Shown here: in pieces, positions 42,690 through 51,357 of the stretch | Numbering within the stretch: position 1 is the first letter of the stretch | Layout: each line of letters opens with the position of its first letter | DNA from: Soonwooa sp032062245 | Lineage (GTDB): Bacteria > Bacteroidota > Bacteroidia > Flavobacteriales > Weeksellaceae | NCBI RefSeq assembly: GCF_032062245.1 | Contig: NZ_DAMBQF010000015.1 | Span: 1-59,208, forward strand | Length of the DNA: 59,208 nucleotides | Direction of reading: 5' to 3' | The notes under the pieces: generated by a model | Told to the model about the DNA's origin: nothing | The model's input: only the letters and a program-made list of their open reading frames with translations | The model's database searches: none | Made by a program: the position numbers and the translations under genes

Positions 42690-43673
42690 TTATGCTTTGA
42701 TGTACATTGCTTTTTTGATTTCAGCTTTTACAGTTTCTAGTTTCGGGAACCATTCTGCAAATAATGCCGCTGAATATGGTGCAGGCGCATCTGGCGTCGT
42801 AATTCTCTTAATTGGAGCATCCAAATAATCGAAAGCTTTTTGCTGAACCATATAAGTTATTTCTGAAGCGACAGAACCAAACGGCCAAGCTTCTTCTAAA
42901 ATCACCAATCTGTTTGTCTTTTTAACCGAAGCCAAAACAGTGTCGTAATCCAAAGGTCTAACTGTTCTAAGGTCGATAACCTCAACAGAAATGCCTTCTT
43001 TTTCTAAATCGGCTGCAGCTTGCATCGCCAACTTCATGATTTTACCAAAAGAAACTAAAGTCAGATCTTTACCTTCTTTTTTGATATCGGCTTTCCCAAT
43101 CGGGATATAATATTCTTCTTCTGGAATTTCCATTTTGTCGCCATACATCTGCTCTGACTCCATGAAAATAACTGGATCGTTATCCTGAATTGCTGTTTTC
43201 AAAAGCCCTTTCGCATCGTAAGGGTTAGACGGTACAATTACCTTAAGCCCCGGACAGTTAGCATACCAACTTTCGAAAGCTTGCGAGTGCGTCGCCCCTA
43301 ACTGACCTGCTGAAGCTGTTGGTCCACGGAAAACGATTGGCACATTCCACTGTCCACCGCTCATCTGGAACATTTTTGCAGCGTTGTTGATGATCTGGTC
43401 AATAGCAACCATCGAGAAGTTAAAGGTCATGAATTCTACGATTGGGCGATTCCCATTCATAGCTGATCCAACTGCGATACCAGAAAAACCTAGCTCTGCG
43501 ATTGGCGCATCGATGATTCTTTTAGCTCCAAATTCGTCCAACATACCTTTAGAAGCTTTGTAAGCTCCGTTATATTCTGCAACCTCCTCTCCTACTAAGT
43601 ATATGGATTCGTCCTTGCGCATCTCCTCGCTCATAGCTTGAGCAATGACTTCACGAAAAGTATATTCTTTCAT
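42690..43673 (-). CDS. pdhB: Pyruvate dehydrogenase E1 beta subunit
   Basis: 327 residues of the transketolase-like beta subunit of alpha-ketoacid dehydrogenases: MKEYTFREVIAQAMSEEMRK, YLVGEEVAEYNGAYKASKG, FSGIAVGSAMNGNRPIVEFM, and the C-terminal domain with VEVIDLRTVRPLDYDTVLAS. It pairs with the E1 alpha subunit to decarboxylate pyruvate using thiamine diphosphate. The alpha gene is not in this window, so the E1 genes are split or lie elsewhere. Pyruvate is the likeliest substrate, but a branched-chain acid cannot be ruled out. A TACTTTTG box at 43702-43695 gives a leader of about 17 nt. Confidence 0.9.
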   Translation of the reverse strand: MKEYTFREVIAQAMSEEMRKDESIYLVGEEVAEYNGAYKASKGMLDEFGAKRIIDAPIAELGFSGIAVGSAMNGNRPIVEFMTFNFSMVAIDQIINNAAKMFQMSGGQWNVPIVFRGPTASAGQLGATHSQAFESWYANCPGLKVIVPSNPYDAKGLLKTAIQDNDPVIFMESEQMYGDKMEIPEEEYYIPIGKADIKKEGKDLTLVSFGKIMKLAMQAAADLEKEGISVEVIDLRTVRPLDYDTVLASVKKTNRLVILEEAWPFGSVASEITYMVQQKAFDYLDAPIKRITTPDAPAPYSAALFAEWFPKLETVKAEIKKAMYIKA

Positions 43674-43732
43674 TTATTGAAAAATTTTAGAGTACAAAAG
43701 TAAGATTTTTTTATTATTTGCATAGCATAAAA

Positions 43733-43756
43733 AAGCAAGCTCCTAAGAACTTGCTT
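43733..43756 (-). terminator. Terminator of the DUF2147 gene
   Basis: AAGCAAG pairs with CTTGCTT, with T-rich sequence on both sides; it can act on either strand and follows the DUF2147 stop by about 25 bp. Confidence 0.8.
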
Positions 43757-43782
43757 TTTTTGATATTAAATTTTAACTAATA

Positions 43783-44202
43783 TTAGTCTACTTTGTACCA
43801 AGTTTGGGTTCTTCCGATAAGAGAGATTCCCATGTAACCTCTTACATTAAGCTTGTCTCCATCTTTAGTAATTGTACACTTGTAAGTTTTACCGTTTTTA
43901 GGATCTGTGATTGTCCCTGCAGTAAATTCGTTACCGTCTTTTGATAGTCCACGGATAACTTCCATACCCAAAATTGGTTTTCCTTTGCGATCATCTTTAC
44001 AACCTGTACAATTAGGATCCGATGGTTTAATCAATAACTGAACAACTTTTCCGTAATATTTACCATCTGACTTTTTAAAAATCTCAACATAAGATTTCGC
44101 TTTTCCTGTTTCGTCATCGATAGTTTTCCATTTTCCTTCGATTTGAGCGAAAGACATTGCACTAATGAATATTGTTGCAAACGCAAGCATGTATTTTTTC
44201 AT
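43783..44202 (-). CDS. DUF2147 exported protein
   Basis: 139 residues, signal peptide cut near SFAQ. The mature part, beginning IEGKWKTIDDETGKAKSYVE, with YYGKVVQLLIKPSDPNCTGC, DRKGKPILGMEVIRGL, NGKTYKCTITKDGDKLNVRG and RTQTWYKV, fits DUF2147, a small lipocalin-like domain of unknown ligand. It has two Cys in CTGC and one later. A single-gene unit; the function is unknown. Confidence 0.85.
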   Translation of the reverse strand: MKKYMLAFATIFISAMSFAQIEGKWKTIDDETGKAKSYVEIFKKSDGKYYGKVVQLLIKPSDPNCTGCKDDRKGKPILGMEVIRGLSKDGNEFTAGTITDPKNGKTYKCTITKDGDKLNVRGYMGISLIGRTQTWYKVD

Positions 44203-44332
44203 AATTTTAAATTTATTAACAATGTTATGATATAAAGAAGTTGTTAAAGTTAAATTAACATTCGATAAAAATAAATAAATATTCTATACCAACAAGTATT
44301 TTTCCATTAATGATTCAAAAAGTAATATGCAT

Positions 44333-46252
44333 CTAATACAACTTTTTGTTAATCACACGATTCATATAATCTTGATACCAAGCTTTTACCTTCATCATAT
44401 CCAATTCTTGCTGCTTAGATTTTGGTTTGTTAATTTGATTATTGGCCAATCCTAAATCGGTGTTATCATAGATTCCGGTTACTTCTTTACCATTAAAAGT
44501 ATAAATAAAATCCCGAATAATCATTTGCTCTTGGATAGAATCAGAATTCACAATAATGCTCGGTTCCTTTTTATCAGAAACCAAACTTCTTCCCCAACTT
44601 CGGATTGGCTTATTGTATCCCATCAAATCTGCTAAAGTTGGATAAATGTCTATCTGCTGAACAAAATCTTTATTGACACCTTGAAGATTATATTTCGGGT
44701 TTGGAGAATAAAACAACAACGGAATTGCAAAGCGATTCATTGTTTTTTGATATTCTGGATAATGTATCATATTGGTATGATCCGCCGTAATAACAAAAAT
44801 AGTGTTTTGGTACCAAGGTTTTTTAGAAGCGGTTTCAAAAAACTTTTTGAGAGACATATCCGTGTATTGAATAGGTTCATGTATCGCCAAAGGTCCTTTT
44901 TTGAATTTCCCTTTATATTGTTCTGGAATCTTAAAAGGATCATGTGACGAAGCTGTGAAAATCGTTGACAAAAAAGGTTGTTGTTTCCCGATATTACTTG
45001 CGAAATACTGGAAAAATGGCTCATCCCAAATTGACCAAATCCCATCAAAATCTTTATCATTATTATATTCGTCTTTTCCGAAATAATGTTTGAAACCCAA
45101 AATATTTCCAAAACCTAAAAAGCCCATCGAACCATTTGGTGCACCATGATAAAAACTCGTGTCGTAACCCAAATCATTAGCAACAGAAACAATCGACTGA
45201 ATTTTTTGGTTAGAATATGGCGACGACGTAAAAGCATCCGTCAAACTCGGAATCCCCGCTAACACAGAACTCATCCCATGTATCGACTGGCGACCATTAG
45301 CAAAAGCATTAGTGAAGATCAAACTATGTTGCGCCAAACTGTCAACAAAAGGCGTATACGACACATAATCTTTAATTTTTGTTTCTTTATTAAATGCTCC
45401 AGAATATTCTTTTCCCAAGCTTTCAACAATAAAAATGACAACATTAGGTCGCGATTCAACTTGTCGATCATAATGTTTATAAGGTTGAATTTCCTTTTCG
45501 ATAAAGGATTCATCAACGAAATGAACAATTTTAAAACTGTTCGTATTTATCGTTCTAAAAAACGAAAAAACACTATTAAGAACAACATTGGCTAAAGTTG
45601 GATTCTTGACGTGCTTGTTTGCGTCCACCAAATTAATCGGTCGCGTACTATGTCTAAAATCGCCACGAATACCACCAACAACCAAAACCGCTGTTCCACA
45701 CAATATCAAAATACTCGAAATAAAATACACCACTAAATTCTGTGATTTTCGATAGTGGACTTTAACGCGTTTGTATAAAAACACCCAAAGCGCCATACAT
45801 AACACAAAACTTATCAAAACCATGGGATTCTGAATAGTTGAATTCAAAAAAACCTTGGCTAAATTACTTTCGTGCTCAACAACAGAAAGTACCGAAGATG
45901 TCAAACGCGATTGACTGAATCTGAAATAAACAAAATCTCCAAAATTAAAAGAAAATGCAATCCCATTTGTGATAAAATACCACCAAAATAAAAACTTTTG
46001 ATATCCGGCTTTAGAATTAACAATAATTGGTATTAAACTCAACAATATAAATACCGAATTGACATACAAAATCGCGGTCGTATCGAAAGCTGTCCCATGA
46101 TAAGCTATTTTAAAATAATCACCGACGCTATCGATTTTTAGCAAGTCTCGGTTAAAAAACCAAAACAAAAATCTCGCAATTTGATAAAAAAAGTAAACCA
46201 AAAAAAGGCGATACATCAGGATTAAAAACTCCTGCCATCTTATTTCTTTCAT
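44333..46252 (-). CDS. LtaS/alkaline-phosphatase-superfamily membrane enzyme
   Basis: 639 residues from the Met at 46252. About five N-terminal TM spans, then an extracytoplasmic alkaline-phosphatase fold of the LTA-synthase-like type: VVIFIVESLGKEYSG, FANGRQSIHGMSS, SSHDPFKIPEQYKG, and VITADHTNMIHYPEYQ. Such enzymes transfer phosphoglycerol or phosphoethanolamine groups, or cleave such lipids; substrate and acceptor are unknown, and lipoteichoic acid is not expected here. A TATTTTTG box lies four bases before the ATG, so the five extra upstream codons (from 46267) are excluded and the mRNA is almost leaderless. It is divergent from pssA. Confidence 0.8.
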   Translation of the reverse strand: MKEIRWQEFLILMYRLFLVYFFYQIARFLFWFFNRDLLKIDSVGDYFKIAYHGTAFDTTAILYVNSVFILLSLIPIIVNSKAGYQKFLFWWYFITNGIAFSFNFGDFVYFRFSQSRLTSSVLSVVEHESNLAKVFLNSTIQNPMVLISFVLCMALWVFLYKRVKVHYRKSQNLVVYFISSILILCGTAVLVVGGIRGDFRHSTRPINLVDANKHVKNPTLANVVLNSVFSFFRTINTNSFKIVHFVDESFIEKEIQPYKHYDRQVESRPNVVIFIVESLGKEYSGAFNKETKIKDYVSYTPFVDSLAQHSLIFTNAFANGRQSIHGMSSVLAGIPSLTDAFTSSPYSNQKIQSIVSVANDLGYDTSFYHGAPNGSMGFLGFGNILGFKHYFGKDEYNNDKDFDGIWSIWDEPFFQYFASNIGKQQPFLSTIFTASSHDPFKIPEQYKGKFKKGPLAIHEPIQYTDMSLKKFFETASKKPWYQNTIFVITADHTNMIHYPEYQKTMNRFAIPLLFYSPNPKYNLQGVNKDFVQQIDIYPTLADLMGYNKPIRSWGRSLVSDKKEPSIIVNSDSIQEQMIIRDFIYTFNGKEVTGIYDNTDLGLANNQINKPKSKQQELDMMKVKAWYQDYMNRVINKKLY

Positions 46253-46256
46253 ATTG

Positions 46257-46264
46257 CAAAAATA
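46257..46264 (-). promoter_or_regulatory. -7 box of the LtaS-like gene
   Basis: Minus-strand TATTTTTG, then CAAT and ATG. +1 should be one base before the ATG. No TTG is visible at -33. Confidence 0.5.
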
Positions 46265-46318
46265 CATTTTTTACATGTTCAGTAAGTATTTCCTGACTTT
46301 TCTTCTTACAAATTGTCA

Positions 46319-46347
46319 TTGCCCAATATCAATATTTTGTACTTTTG
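46319..46347 (+). promoter_or_regulatory. pssA promoter
   Basis: TTG at 46319-46321 and TACTTTTG at 46340-46347, 18 bp apart, then TGCT and ATG at 46352. The transcript should start at or one base before the ATG. Confidence 0.65.
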
Positions 46348-46351
46348 TGCT

Positions 46352-47086
46352 ATGAACTTCATTAAAAATAATCTTGCCAATGCCTTTACGCTTGGCAACT
46401 TGTTCTCTGGCTGCGTCGGGATCATCCATTTGTTGAACAACGACTACCAGACCACTGCGCTCTGCATTATCATTTCGTTGGTTTTGGATTTCTTCGATGG
46501 ATTTGTTGCACGAGCGCTTAAATCTAATAGCAATCTTGGCGTCCAATTGGATTCTTTGGCCGATATGGTAAGTTTCGGATTTTTACCAGGCGTTGTCCTT
46601 TACAAATTTTTAGAAGTTTACGGCAACACCGCATTTGGCATCGATTTCCCTTTTGAATTAAAATATTTAGGCTTTTTTGTAACGCTTTTCTCATGTTTGC
46701 GATTAGCTATTTTCAATCTTGACGAAGACCAAAAATATTATTTCAAAGGCCTTAATACGCCAACTAATAGCGTTTTCCTTTTTGGATTATATTATATCGC
46801 TCAACAAAACTCAACCTCAGGATTTTTTAATGCTGAACAATTAAAAAATCTGCTATCACCAGCAGTTTTATTAATATTGACGGCACTTTGTAGTTGGCTT
46901 TTGATAAGTCCAATTAAGATGATTTCGATGAAGTTTAAATCCATGAAATTAGAAGACAATTATCCAAAAGTTGCATTATTAATTGGTGGTATTATTTTAT
47001 TAATAGCTTTAGGCGTTAATGCAATTCCGCTATTGGTTGTGTATTATATTTTGATTTCTTTGGTATTTCAGAAACAGCTTAAATAG
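46352..47086 (+). CDS. pssA: CDP-diacylglycerol-serine O-phosphatidyltransferase
   Basis: 244 residues from the Met at 46352 (13 extra upstream codons lie under the promoter). The CDP-alcohol phosphotransferase signature DG-x2-AR-x8-G-x3-D-x3-D is complete: DGFVAR then ALKSNSNLGVQLDSLAD. Several TM spans follow. It makes phosphatidylserine from CDP-diacylglycerol and serine in the inner membrane, the route to phosphatidylethanolamine. The sequence suits PssA better than PgsA because of MVSFGFLPG after the signature. The promoter lies four bases upstream of the ATG. Confidence 0.9.
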   Translation: MNFIKNNLANAFTLGNLFSGCVGIIHLLNNDYQTTALCIIISLVLDFFDGFVARALKSNSNLGVQLDSLADMVSFGFLPGVVLYKFLEVYGNTAFGIDFPFELKYLGFFVTLFSCLRLAIFNLDEDQKYYFKGLNTPTNSVFLFGLYYIAQQNSTSGFFNAEQLKNLLSPAVLLILTALCSWLLISPIKMISMKFKSMKLEDNYPKVALLIGGIILLIALGVNAIPLLVVYYILISLVFQKQLK

Positions 47087-47128
47087 TTAAATTAAATTTG
47101 AGATTTGAAGTTCAACATTTGACATTCA

Positions 47129-47164
47129 TAAATCTTAAATAAAAAATCGTAAATCTTAAATAAA
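47129..47164 (+). repeat. 15-bp direct repeat before the exonuclease gene
   Basis: taaatcttaaataaa occurs at 47129-47143 and again at 47150-47164, exactly 21 bp apart, directly upstream of the ATG at 47170. It could be an operator or simple sequence. A weak TAAATTTG at 47093-47100 may be the promoter. Confidence 0.5.
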
Positions 47165-47169
47165 CAAAA

Positions 47170-47934
47170 ATGAATTTAAAACTGCATAAACCGCTTTGTG
47201 TTTTCGATCTCGAAACAACAGGCACCAACGTATCGACAGACAGAATTGTAGAAATTTCGATTCTAAAAGTTAATCCCCACGCATCCAAAGAAACCAAAAC
47301 TTGGCTTGTAAATCCCGGCATGCCGATTCCAGAACCTGCGAGTTTGGTACACGGCATCTACGACAAAGACGTGATGAATGCGCCAATCTTTAAAGATATC
47401 GCACCCAAAGTTTTAGAAATGATAAAAGATTCAGACTTGGGAGGATTCAACTCCAATCGTTTTGACATTCCTGTTTTGGCGGAAGAATTATTGCGTGCTG
47501 GGATGGATTTCGATATAACAAAACATAAATTTGTTGATGCGCAAACAATTTTCTTTAAAAAAGAACCTCGTAATCTTGCCGCAGCTTATCAATTCTATTG
47601 TGGAAAAACTTTAGAAAATGCACACTCTGCCGAAGCGGATACTTTGGCAACTTTTGAAGTTCTGGATGCGCAAATCGGCAAATACGATGATCTTCCGAAT
47701 GATATTTTGGGTCTAAGTGAATATTCTTATCATCAAAAAAACGCGGATTTAGCAGGTTTTATCGGTTTTAATGACAAGAATGAAGAAATCTTCAATTTCG
47801 GAAAATACAAAGGACAAACTGTGAAAAGTGTCTTCCAAAAAGATCACGGTTATTATGGCTGGCTTCAAAACGCTGACTTCCCGTTGTACACGAAGAAAAT
47901 CTGGACAAAAATTCAATTAATGAGCAAGTTTTAA
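47170..47934 (+). CDS. DnaQ-like 3'-5' exonuclease
   Basis: 254 residues of the DEDDh exonuclease superfamily: FDLETTGTN (first Asp/Glu pair), GGFNSNRFDIPVL (Asp of motif II), and AHSAEADTLAT (His and last Asp). A C-terminal part near residues 190-250 (EEIFNFGKYKGQTVKSVFQK, YYGWLQNADFP) resembles the ExoX-like C-terminal domain. It probably trims DNA 3' ends in repair or processing rather than proofreading as a PolC subunit, but that is inference. It stands 38 bp before the FAA hydrolase gene. Confidence 0.88.
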   Translation: MNLKLHKPLCVFDLETTGTNVSTDRIVEISILKVNPHASKETKTWLVNPGMPIPEPASLVHGIYDKDVMNAPIFKDIAPKVLEMIKDSDLGGFNSNRFDIPVLAEELLRAGMDFDITKHKFVDAQTIFFKKEPRNLAAAYQFYCGKTLENAHSAEADTLATFEVLDAQIGKYDDLPNDILGLSEYSYHQKNADLAGFIGFNDKNEEIFNFGKYKGQTVKSVFQKDHGYYGWLQNADFPLYTKKIWTKIQLMSKF

Positions 47935-47972
47935 TCTTGCTTTTTTATTTTAATTAAACTTAAAATCAAAAC

Positions 47973-48581
47973 ATGAAAATCATTTGCATAGGTCGCAACT
48001 ATTCCGAACACGCTAAAGAACTTGGCAACGAAGTCCCTGAAAATCCAGTAATTTTTATTAAACCTGATACAGCGGTTCTAAAAAAAGATTCCGATTTCTA
48101 CATCCCAGAATTTAGTCAGGATGTTCATTATGAATTGGAAGTTGTTGCGAAAATCTCAAAAGGCGGAAAATACATCCAAAAAGAAAACGCCAACAAACAT
48201 TATGACGAAATTGGTTTGGGCATTGACTTCACCGCACGCGATTTACAAAGCGAACTAAAAGCAAAAGGACTTCCTTGGGAACTTGCGAAAGGATTTGATG
48301 GATCGGCTGTCGTTACAGATTTCTTTAACAAAAGCGATTATGATTTATCATCATTGAATTTTTCTTTGACAAAAAACGGCGAAAAAGTCCAAACCGGAAA
48401 TACGCGTGATATGATTTTTGATATCGATAGTATTATCGCTTTTGCATCGCAATATTTCACGTTGAGAGTTGGTGATTTAATCTTTACGGGAACGCCAAAA
48501 GGTGTAGGCAAAGTTGAGGAAAATGACATTCTTGAAGGCTTTTTAGAAGATAAGAAACTTTTATCATTACGCATTCAGTAG
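47973..48581 (+). CDS. Fumarylacetoacetate hydrolase family enzyme
   Basis: 202 residues. Metal-binding triad pattern HxExE is visible as HYELEV (His53, Glu55, Glu57), then IGLGIDFTARDLQ and the C-terminal TGTPKGVG. The family hydrolyses or decarboxylates acylpyruvates and related diketo acids; the substrate cannot be told. It starts 38 bp after the exonuclease and is probably co-transcribed with it. Confidence 0.88.
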   Translation: MKIICIGRNYSEHAKELGNEVPENPVIFIKPDTAVLKKDSDFYIPEFSQDVHYELEVVAKISKGGKYIQKENANKHYDEIGLGIDFTARDLQSELKAKGLPWELAKGFDGSAVVTDFFNKSDYDLSSLNFSLTKNGEKVQTGNTRDMIFDIDSIIAFASQYFTLRVGDLIFTGTPKGVGKVEENDILEGFLEDKKLLSLRIQ

Positions 48582-48708
48582 AACTTTAATTTAGAATTCT
48601 TATCTTTATAAAAGAAAAAAAGATTGATTTAAAGTTAATATTAGTGAATTATTAATTCCGAATTAACATCATATCTTTAAGATAATCATTAACCTGAAAA
48701 TTATAGTC

Positions 48709-49152
48709 ATGAAAAATATTATCCTTCCCATTGACTTTTCTGATAGCACAGAAAAACTTGTAGATTATGCCATTTCTTTCGCAAAAGATGTTAATGCTAA
48801 AATCCACCTTATCCACGTAAGTCCGACTGACATTGGATTTGTAATAAGCGACATGGGTTACCAATACTTCCCAGAAGTTGAGGAAAACGAATTAAAATAC
48901 GAGCTGAAAGAACTCAACAGACTCGAGCAATATATTATTGCTCACGATGTTGACGCATCACACATCTTAAAACAAGGCAACGCATCGGAAGTGATTATGG
49001 ATTATGTTACTGAAAAAGCTGGAGATTATATCGTGATGGGATCACACGGCAGAAGCGGAATCTACGATGTTTTTGTTGGATCGTTAACTAAAGATTTGAC
49101 TAAAAATGCCAACATCCCAGTTGTTGTAGTCCCTTGTAGAAGAGAAAAATAA
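48709..49152 (+). CDS. Universal stress protein (UspA family)
   Basis: 147 residues with the single USP domain: MKNIILPIDFSDSTEKLVDY at the start and the ATP-binding pattern G-x2-G-x9-G-S visible as GSHGRSGIYDVFVGS near residues 118-132. It is likely a stress-induced nucleotide-binding protein. It has its own upstream gap of 127 bp with no clear promoter box, and a strong terminator follows the stop. Confidence 0.9.
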   Translation: MKNIILPIDFSDSTEKLVDYAISFAKDVNAKIHLIHVSPTDIGFVISDMGYQYFPEVEENELKYELKELNRLEQYIIAHDVDASHILKQGNASEVIMDYVTEKAGDYIVMGSHGRSGIYDVFVGSLTKDLTKNANIPVVVVPCRREK

Positions 49153-49175
49153 GAACATTATTTTTTAATAAAATA

Positions 49176-49202
49176 AAGCCCACATTATGATAATGTGGGC
49201 TT
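49176..49202. terminator. Bidirectional terminator
   Basis: AAGCCCACATTA and TAATGTGGGCTT form a 12-bp stem with loop TGA between the universal stress protein gene and the convergent small membrane protein gene. Confidence 0.88.
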
Positions 49203-49224
49203 ATATTTAATATAATCAATTTAT

Positions 49225-49458
49225 TTAACCTTCGTTCTTGTAAAGTTTTGGATCGTAGTAAGGGAATTTACCTTCTGTTTCAGAATGATACTCTTTATCC
49301 TTATCACCACCTAAAGTAACTACCAAAATATAGCACCAATAAATGAAAAATCCAGATGCTACGATAAATAGTACCCAGTTTAGGAAATTACCTGCAAAAT
49401 CAAAGAACCCGAAAGTCCACTTGAAAACACTACTTAAGAATAACCAGAAAGATGTCAT
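49225..49458 (-). CDS. Small membrane protein (DUF6341-like)
   Basis: 77 residues, one or two TM spans (NWVLFIVASGFFIYWCYILV) and a polar C-terminal tail (HSETEGKFPYYDPKLY). I associate it with the family DUF6341, a small conserved Flavobacteriia membrane protein next to a larger membrane protein like the one that diverges from it here, but this is from memory. Role unknown. A TAAATTTG box at 49495-49488 could drive it. Confidence 0.6.
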   Translation of the reverse strand: MTSFWLFLSSVFKWTFGFFDFAGNFLNWVLFIVASGFFIYWCYILVVTLGGDKDKEYHSETEGKFPYYDPKLYKNEG

Positions 49459-49485
49459 TGCTCTTCTTTTTTTAAATTAACTTTG
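49458..49485 (+). promoter_or_regulatory. Promoter of the 302-residue membrane protein gene
   Basis: TTG at 49458-49460 and TAACTTTG at 49478-49485, 17 bp apart; +1 near 49489, leader about 13 nt. Confidence 0.6.
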
Positions 49486-49501
49486 CACAAATTTATAAAA
49501 A

Positions 49502-50410
49502 ATGTTTCGATTACTTTCTAAAGAAAGCAATATTTTTTCTATTCCTGTTTACATTGGATTTTTACTGTTAATCATCATTGCATTTAACGCCGTGGATATC
49601 AACAGGTTGGATGCCATATCTGCGGTTATTACATTTGCTGGAATTTCGTTGGGATATTTTTTATTTAACAAGCTAGATCTCACATATCAGACGCATTTGC
49701 CGTTGTTCTTATACACATTTTTTGTATTTGCATTCTATCCAGGTGACCTCAGCATCGGTCTAGCAGTCACCTTGTTAATTAACTCGTTTTTACTTTTAAT
49801 TTTAACCTCAACCAGCGACAAGCTGCGCAAAGGATCATATCTTTTAGTAGGTGCATTATTGTGCGTTAATTATCTTTTTCTACCGATATTTTGGCCGATG
49901 ATATTTTTTGTTATCATCCATGTTTTTGTAACATCAGGAAAAGCTTTTGCTAATTTATTTAGATTAATTTTCGGTGCAATGTTGGTTCTAATCGCTTACT
50001 TCAGTGTGATGTATTGGATTGACTATAGAAGTTGGGATCCCGATTATTTACCGTTTACAAAAGAGTTTAAACTTGTTGATAAATTCACGAATTTGCTATT
50101 TATAAGCCCGATAATACTTATGGTAATCTATGGTATTATGGACCATTTTAAACATTTTAATGAAAAAAGTCCCACCAGTAAATACAAATACACATTTTTA
50201 CTACTTTTTTCTTTAGCATTATTAATATCCGTAATTTTGTACATGGGAACTAATTACAAAATGCTTTTGGTTTTAGCACTTCCCGTGACAATTATCCTAA
50301 GCCGAATGTTAAAATTTCTTCCCAAATATTGGATGCAAGAAGTTGGCGTTTGGTTAATTTTGGTGTCATTATTTATTTTTAAAATAGCACCATTTATATT
50401 TCATATTTAG
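49502..50410 (+). CDS. Multi-pass membrane protein (DUF6427-like)
   Basis: 302 residues, about eight TM spans, with little soluble sequence (LSKESNIFSIPVYIG at the start, FHI at the end). I associate it with DUF6427, conserved beside the small DUF6341-like protein in Flavobacteriia, from memory only. No transporter or enzyme motif is visible. The DUF3109 gene starts 3 bp after its stop, so the two are translated from one message. Confidence 0.6.
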   Translation: MFRLLSKESNIFSIPVYIGFLLLIIIAFNAVDINRLDAISAVITFAGISLGYFLFNKLDLTYQTHLPLFLYTFFVFAFYPGDLSIGLAVTLLINSFLLLILTSTSDKLRKGSYLLVGALLCVNYLFLPIFWPMIFFVIIHVFVTSGKAFANLFRLIFGAMLVLIAYFSVMYWIDYRSWDPDYLPFTKEFKLVDKFTNLLFISPIILMVIYGIMDHFKHFNEKSPTSKYKYTFLLLFSLALLISVILYMGTNYKMLLVLALPVTIILSRMLKFLPKYWMQEVGVWLILVSLFIFKIAPFIFHI

Positions 50411-50412
50411 AC

Positions 50413-50994
50413 ATGATTCAGTTAGAAGATAAATTAATTTCTGAAGATATTTTTTCTGAAGAATTTGTATGTAACCTTTCCAAATGTAAAGGTGCATGTT
50501 GTGTAGATGGCGATACAGGCGCGCCTTTGGACGAAGACGAACTTCCGATCCTAAAAGAGATTTTCCCAAAAATAAAACCTTATCTAAGACCCGAAGGCAT
50601 CAAAGCGATTGAAGAACAAGGTACGCATGTTATCGATAGCGAAGGCGATTTAGTAACAACTTTGGTCAACAATTCGGAGTGCGCTTATGTTATTTTTGAC
50701 GAAAAAGGTTGGACAAAATGCGGTATCGAAAAAGCTTATGAAGACGGTGTTATCGACTGGAAAAAACCAATCTCTTGCCACCTTTACCCAATACGTGTAA
50801 CCAATTACAGAACCTTCACAGCGCTTAACTACCACGAATGGCCAATTTGTGATGATGCTTGTACGCTTGGGAAAGAATTAAAAGTAAAAATCTATCAATT
50901 CTTAAAAGAGCCTTTAACAAGAAAATACGGCGCTGAATTCTATCAAGATCTAAGCAATGCTGCCGAAGAATGGGAAAGAGAATATAATTCTTAA
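50413..50994 (+). CDS. DUF3109 cysteine-rich protein
   Basis: 193 residues, cytosolic. Cysteine pattern near the N-terminus (CNLSKCKGACC: Cys20, 25, 29, 30) continues with NSECAYV, TKCGIEK, ISCHLYPIRV and PICDDACTLG, matching the YkgJ-like/DUF3109 clusters thought to bind Fe-S or zinc. The function is not established. It follows the 302-residue membrane protein by 3 bp. The RNase P RNA lies 17 bp beyond its stop on the other strand. Confidence 0.85.
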   Translation: MIQLEDKLISEDIFSEEFVCNLSKCKGACCVDGDTGAPLDEDELPILKEIFPKIKPYLRPEGIKAIEEQGTHVIDSEGDLVTTLVNNSECAYVIFDEKGWTKCGIEKAYEDGVIDWKKPISCHLYPIRVTNYRTFTALNYHEWPICDDACTLGKELKVKIYQFLKEPLTRKYGAEFYQDLSNAAEEWEREYNS

Positions 50995-51010
50995 GAATTT
51001 TTAAAATAAA

Positions 51011-51309
51011 AGAAGTGCTATAAGCCGGATTCTGTGCCCTCCTAGGAGGGCGCTTGTTATTTATCTGATTTGCAAATTGCTTTGCAACTTTAGCTGCTTA
51101 CCCCTCGCCAACGACCGAGCCGACCTTAACTGGCGATATACTTAGCATTGCACCACATAGAGTTTACCTGGTTTCACTACAGCCGAACTGTACTTGCTTT
51201 CTGTTGCACTTGTCCTACGCTCACGCGTGACGGATGTTATCCGCTATGTTGCTCTTTGGTGTCCGGACTTTCCTACCTTCTCGAGAGAAAATCAACAAGC
51301 CGCACTTCT
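51011..51309 (-). ncRNA. rnpB: RNase P RNA
   Basis: The minus strand has the class A hallmarks: 5' AGAAGTGCGGCTTG pairs with the 3' end GGCTTATAGCACTTCT; the conserved GGTAGGAAAGTCCGG, the CACAGAA core, and the J/P hairpin GCCCTCCTAGGAGGGC are visible. It is the catalytic part of RNase P, which matures tRNA 5' ends. The TAATTTTG box at 51326-51319 puts +1 near 51315, close to the expected 5' end. Ends are estimated within a few bases. Confidence 0.95.
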
Positions 51310-51318
51310 TTTATGCTG

Positions 51319-51326
51319 CAAAATTA
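51319..51326 (-). promoter_or_regulatory. -7 box of rnpB
   Basis: TAATTTTG on the minus strand, predicted +1 near 51315. No TTG at the right distance, but placement fits the mature RNA end. Confidence 0.45.
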
Positions 51327-51357
51327 TCGTTTTCTGAAACAAGTTCAGATATTTTTT

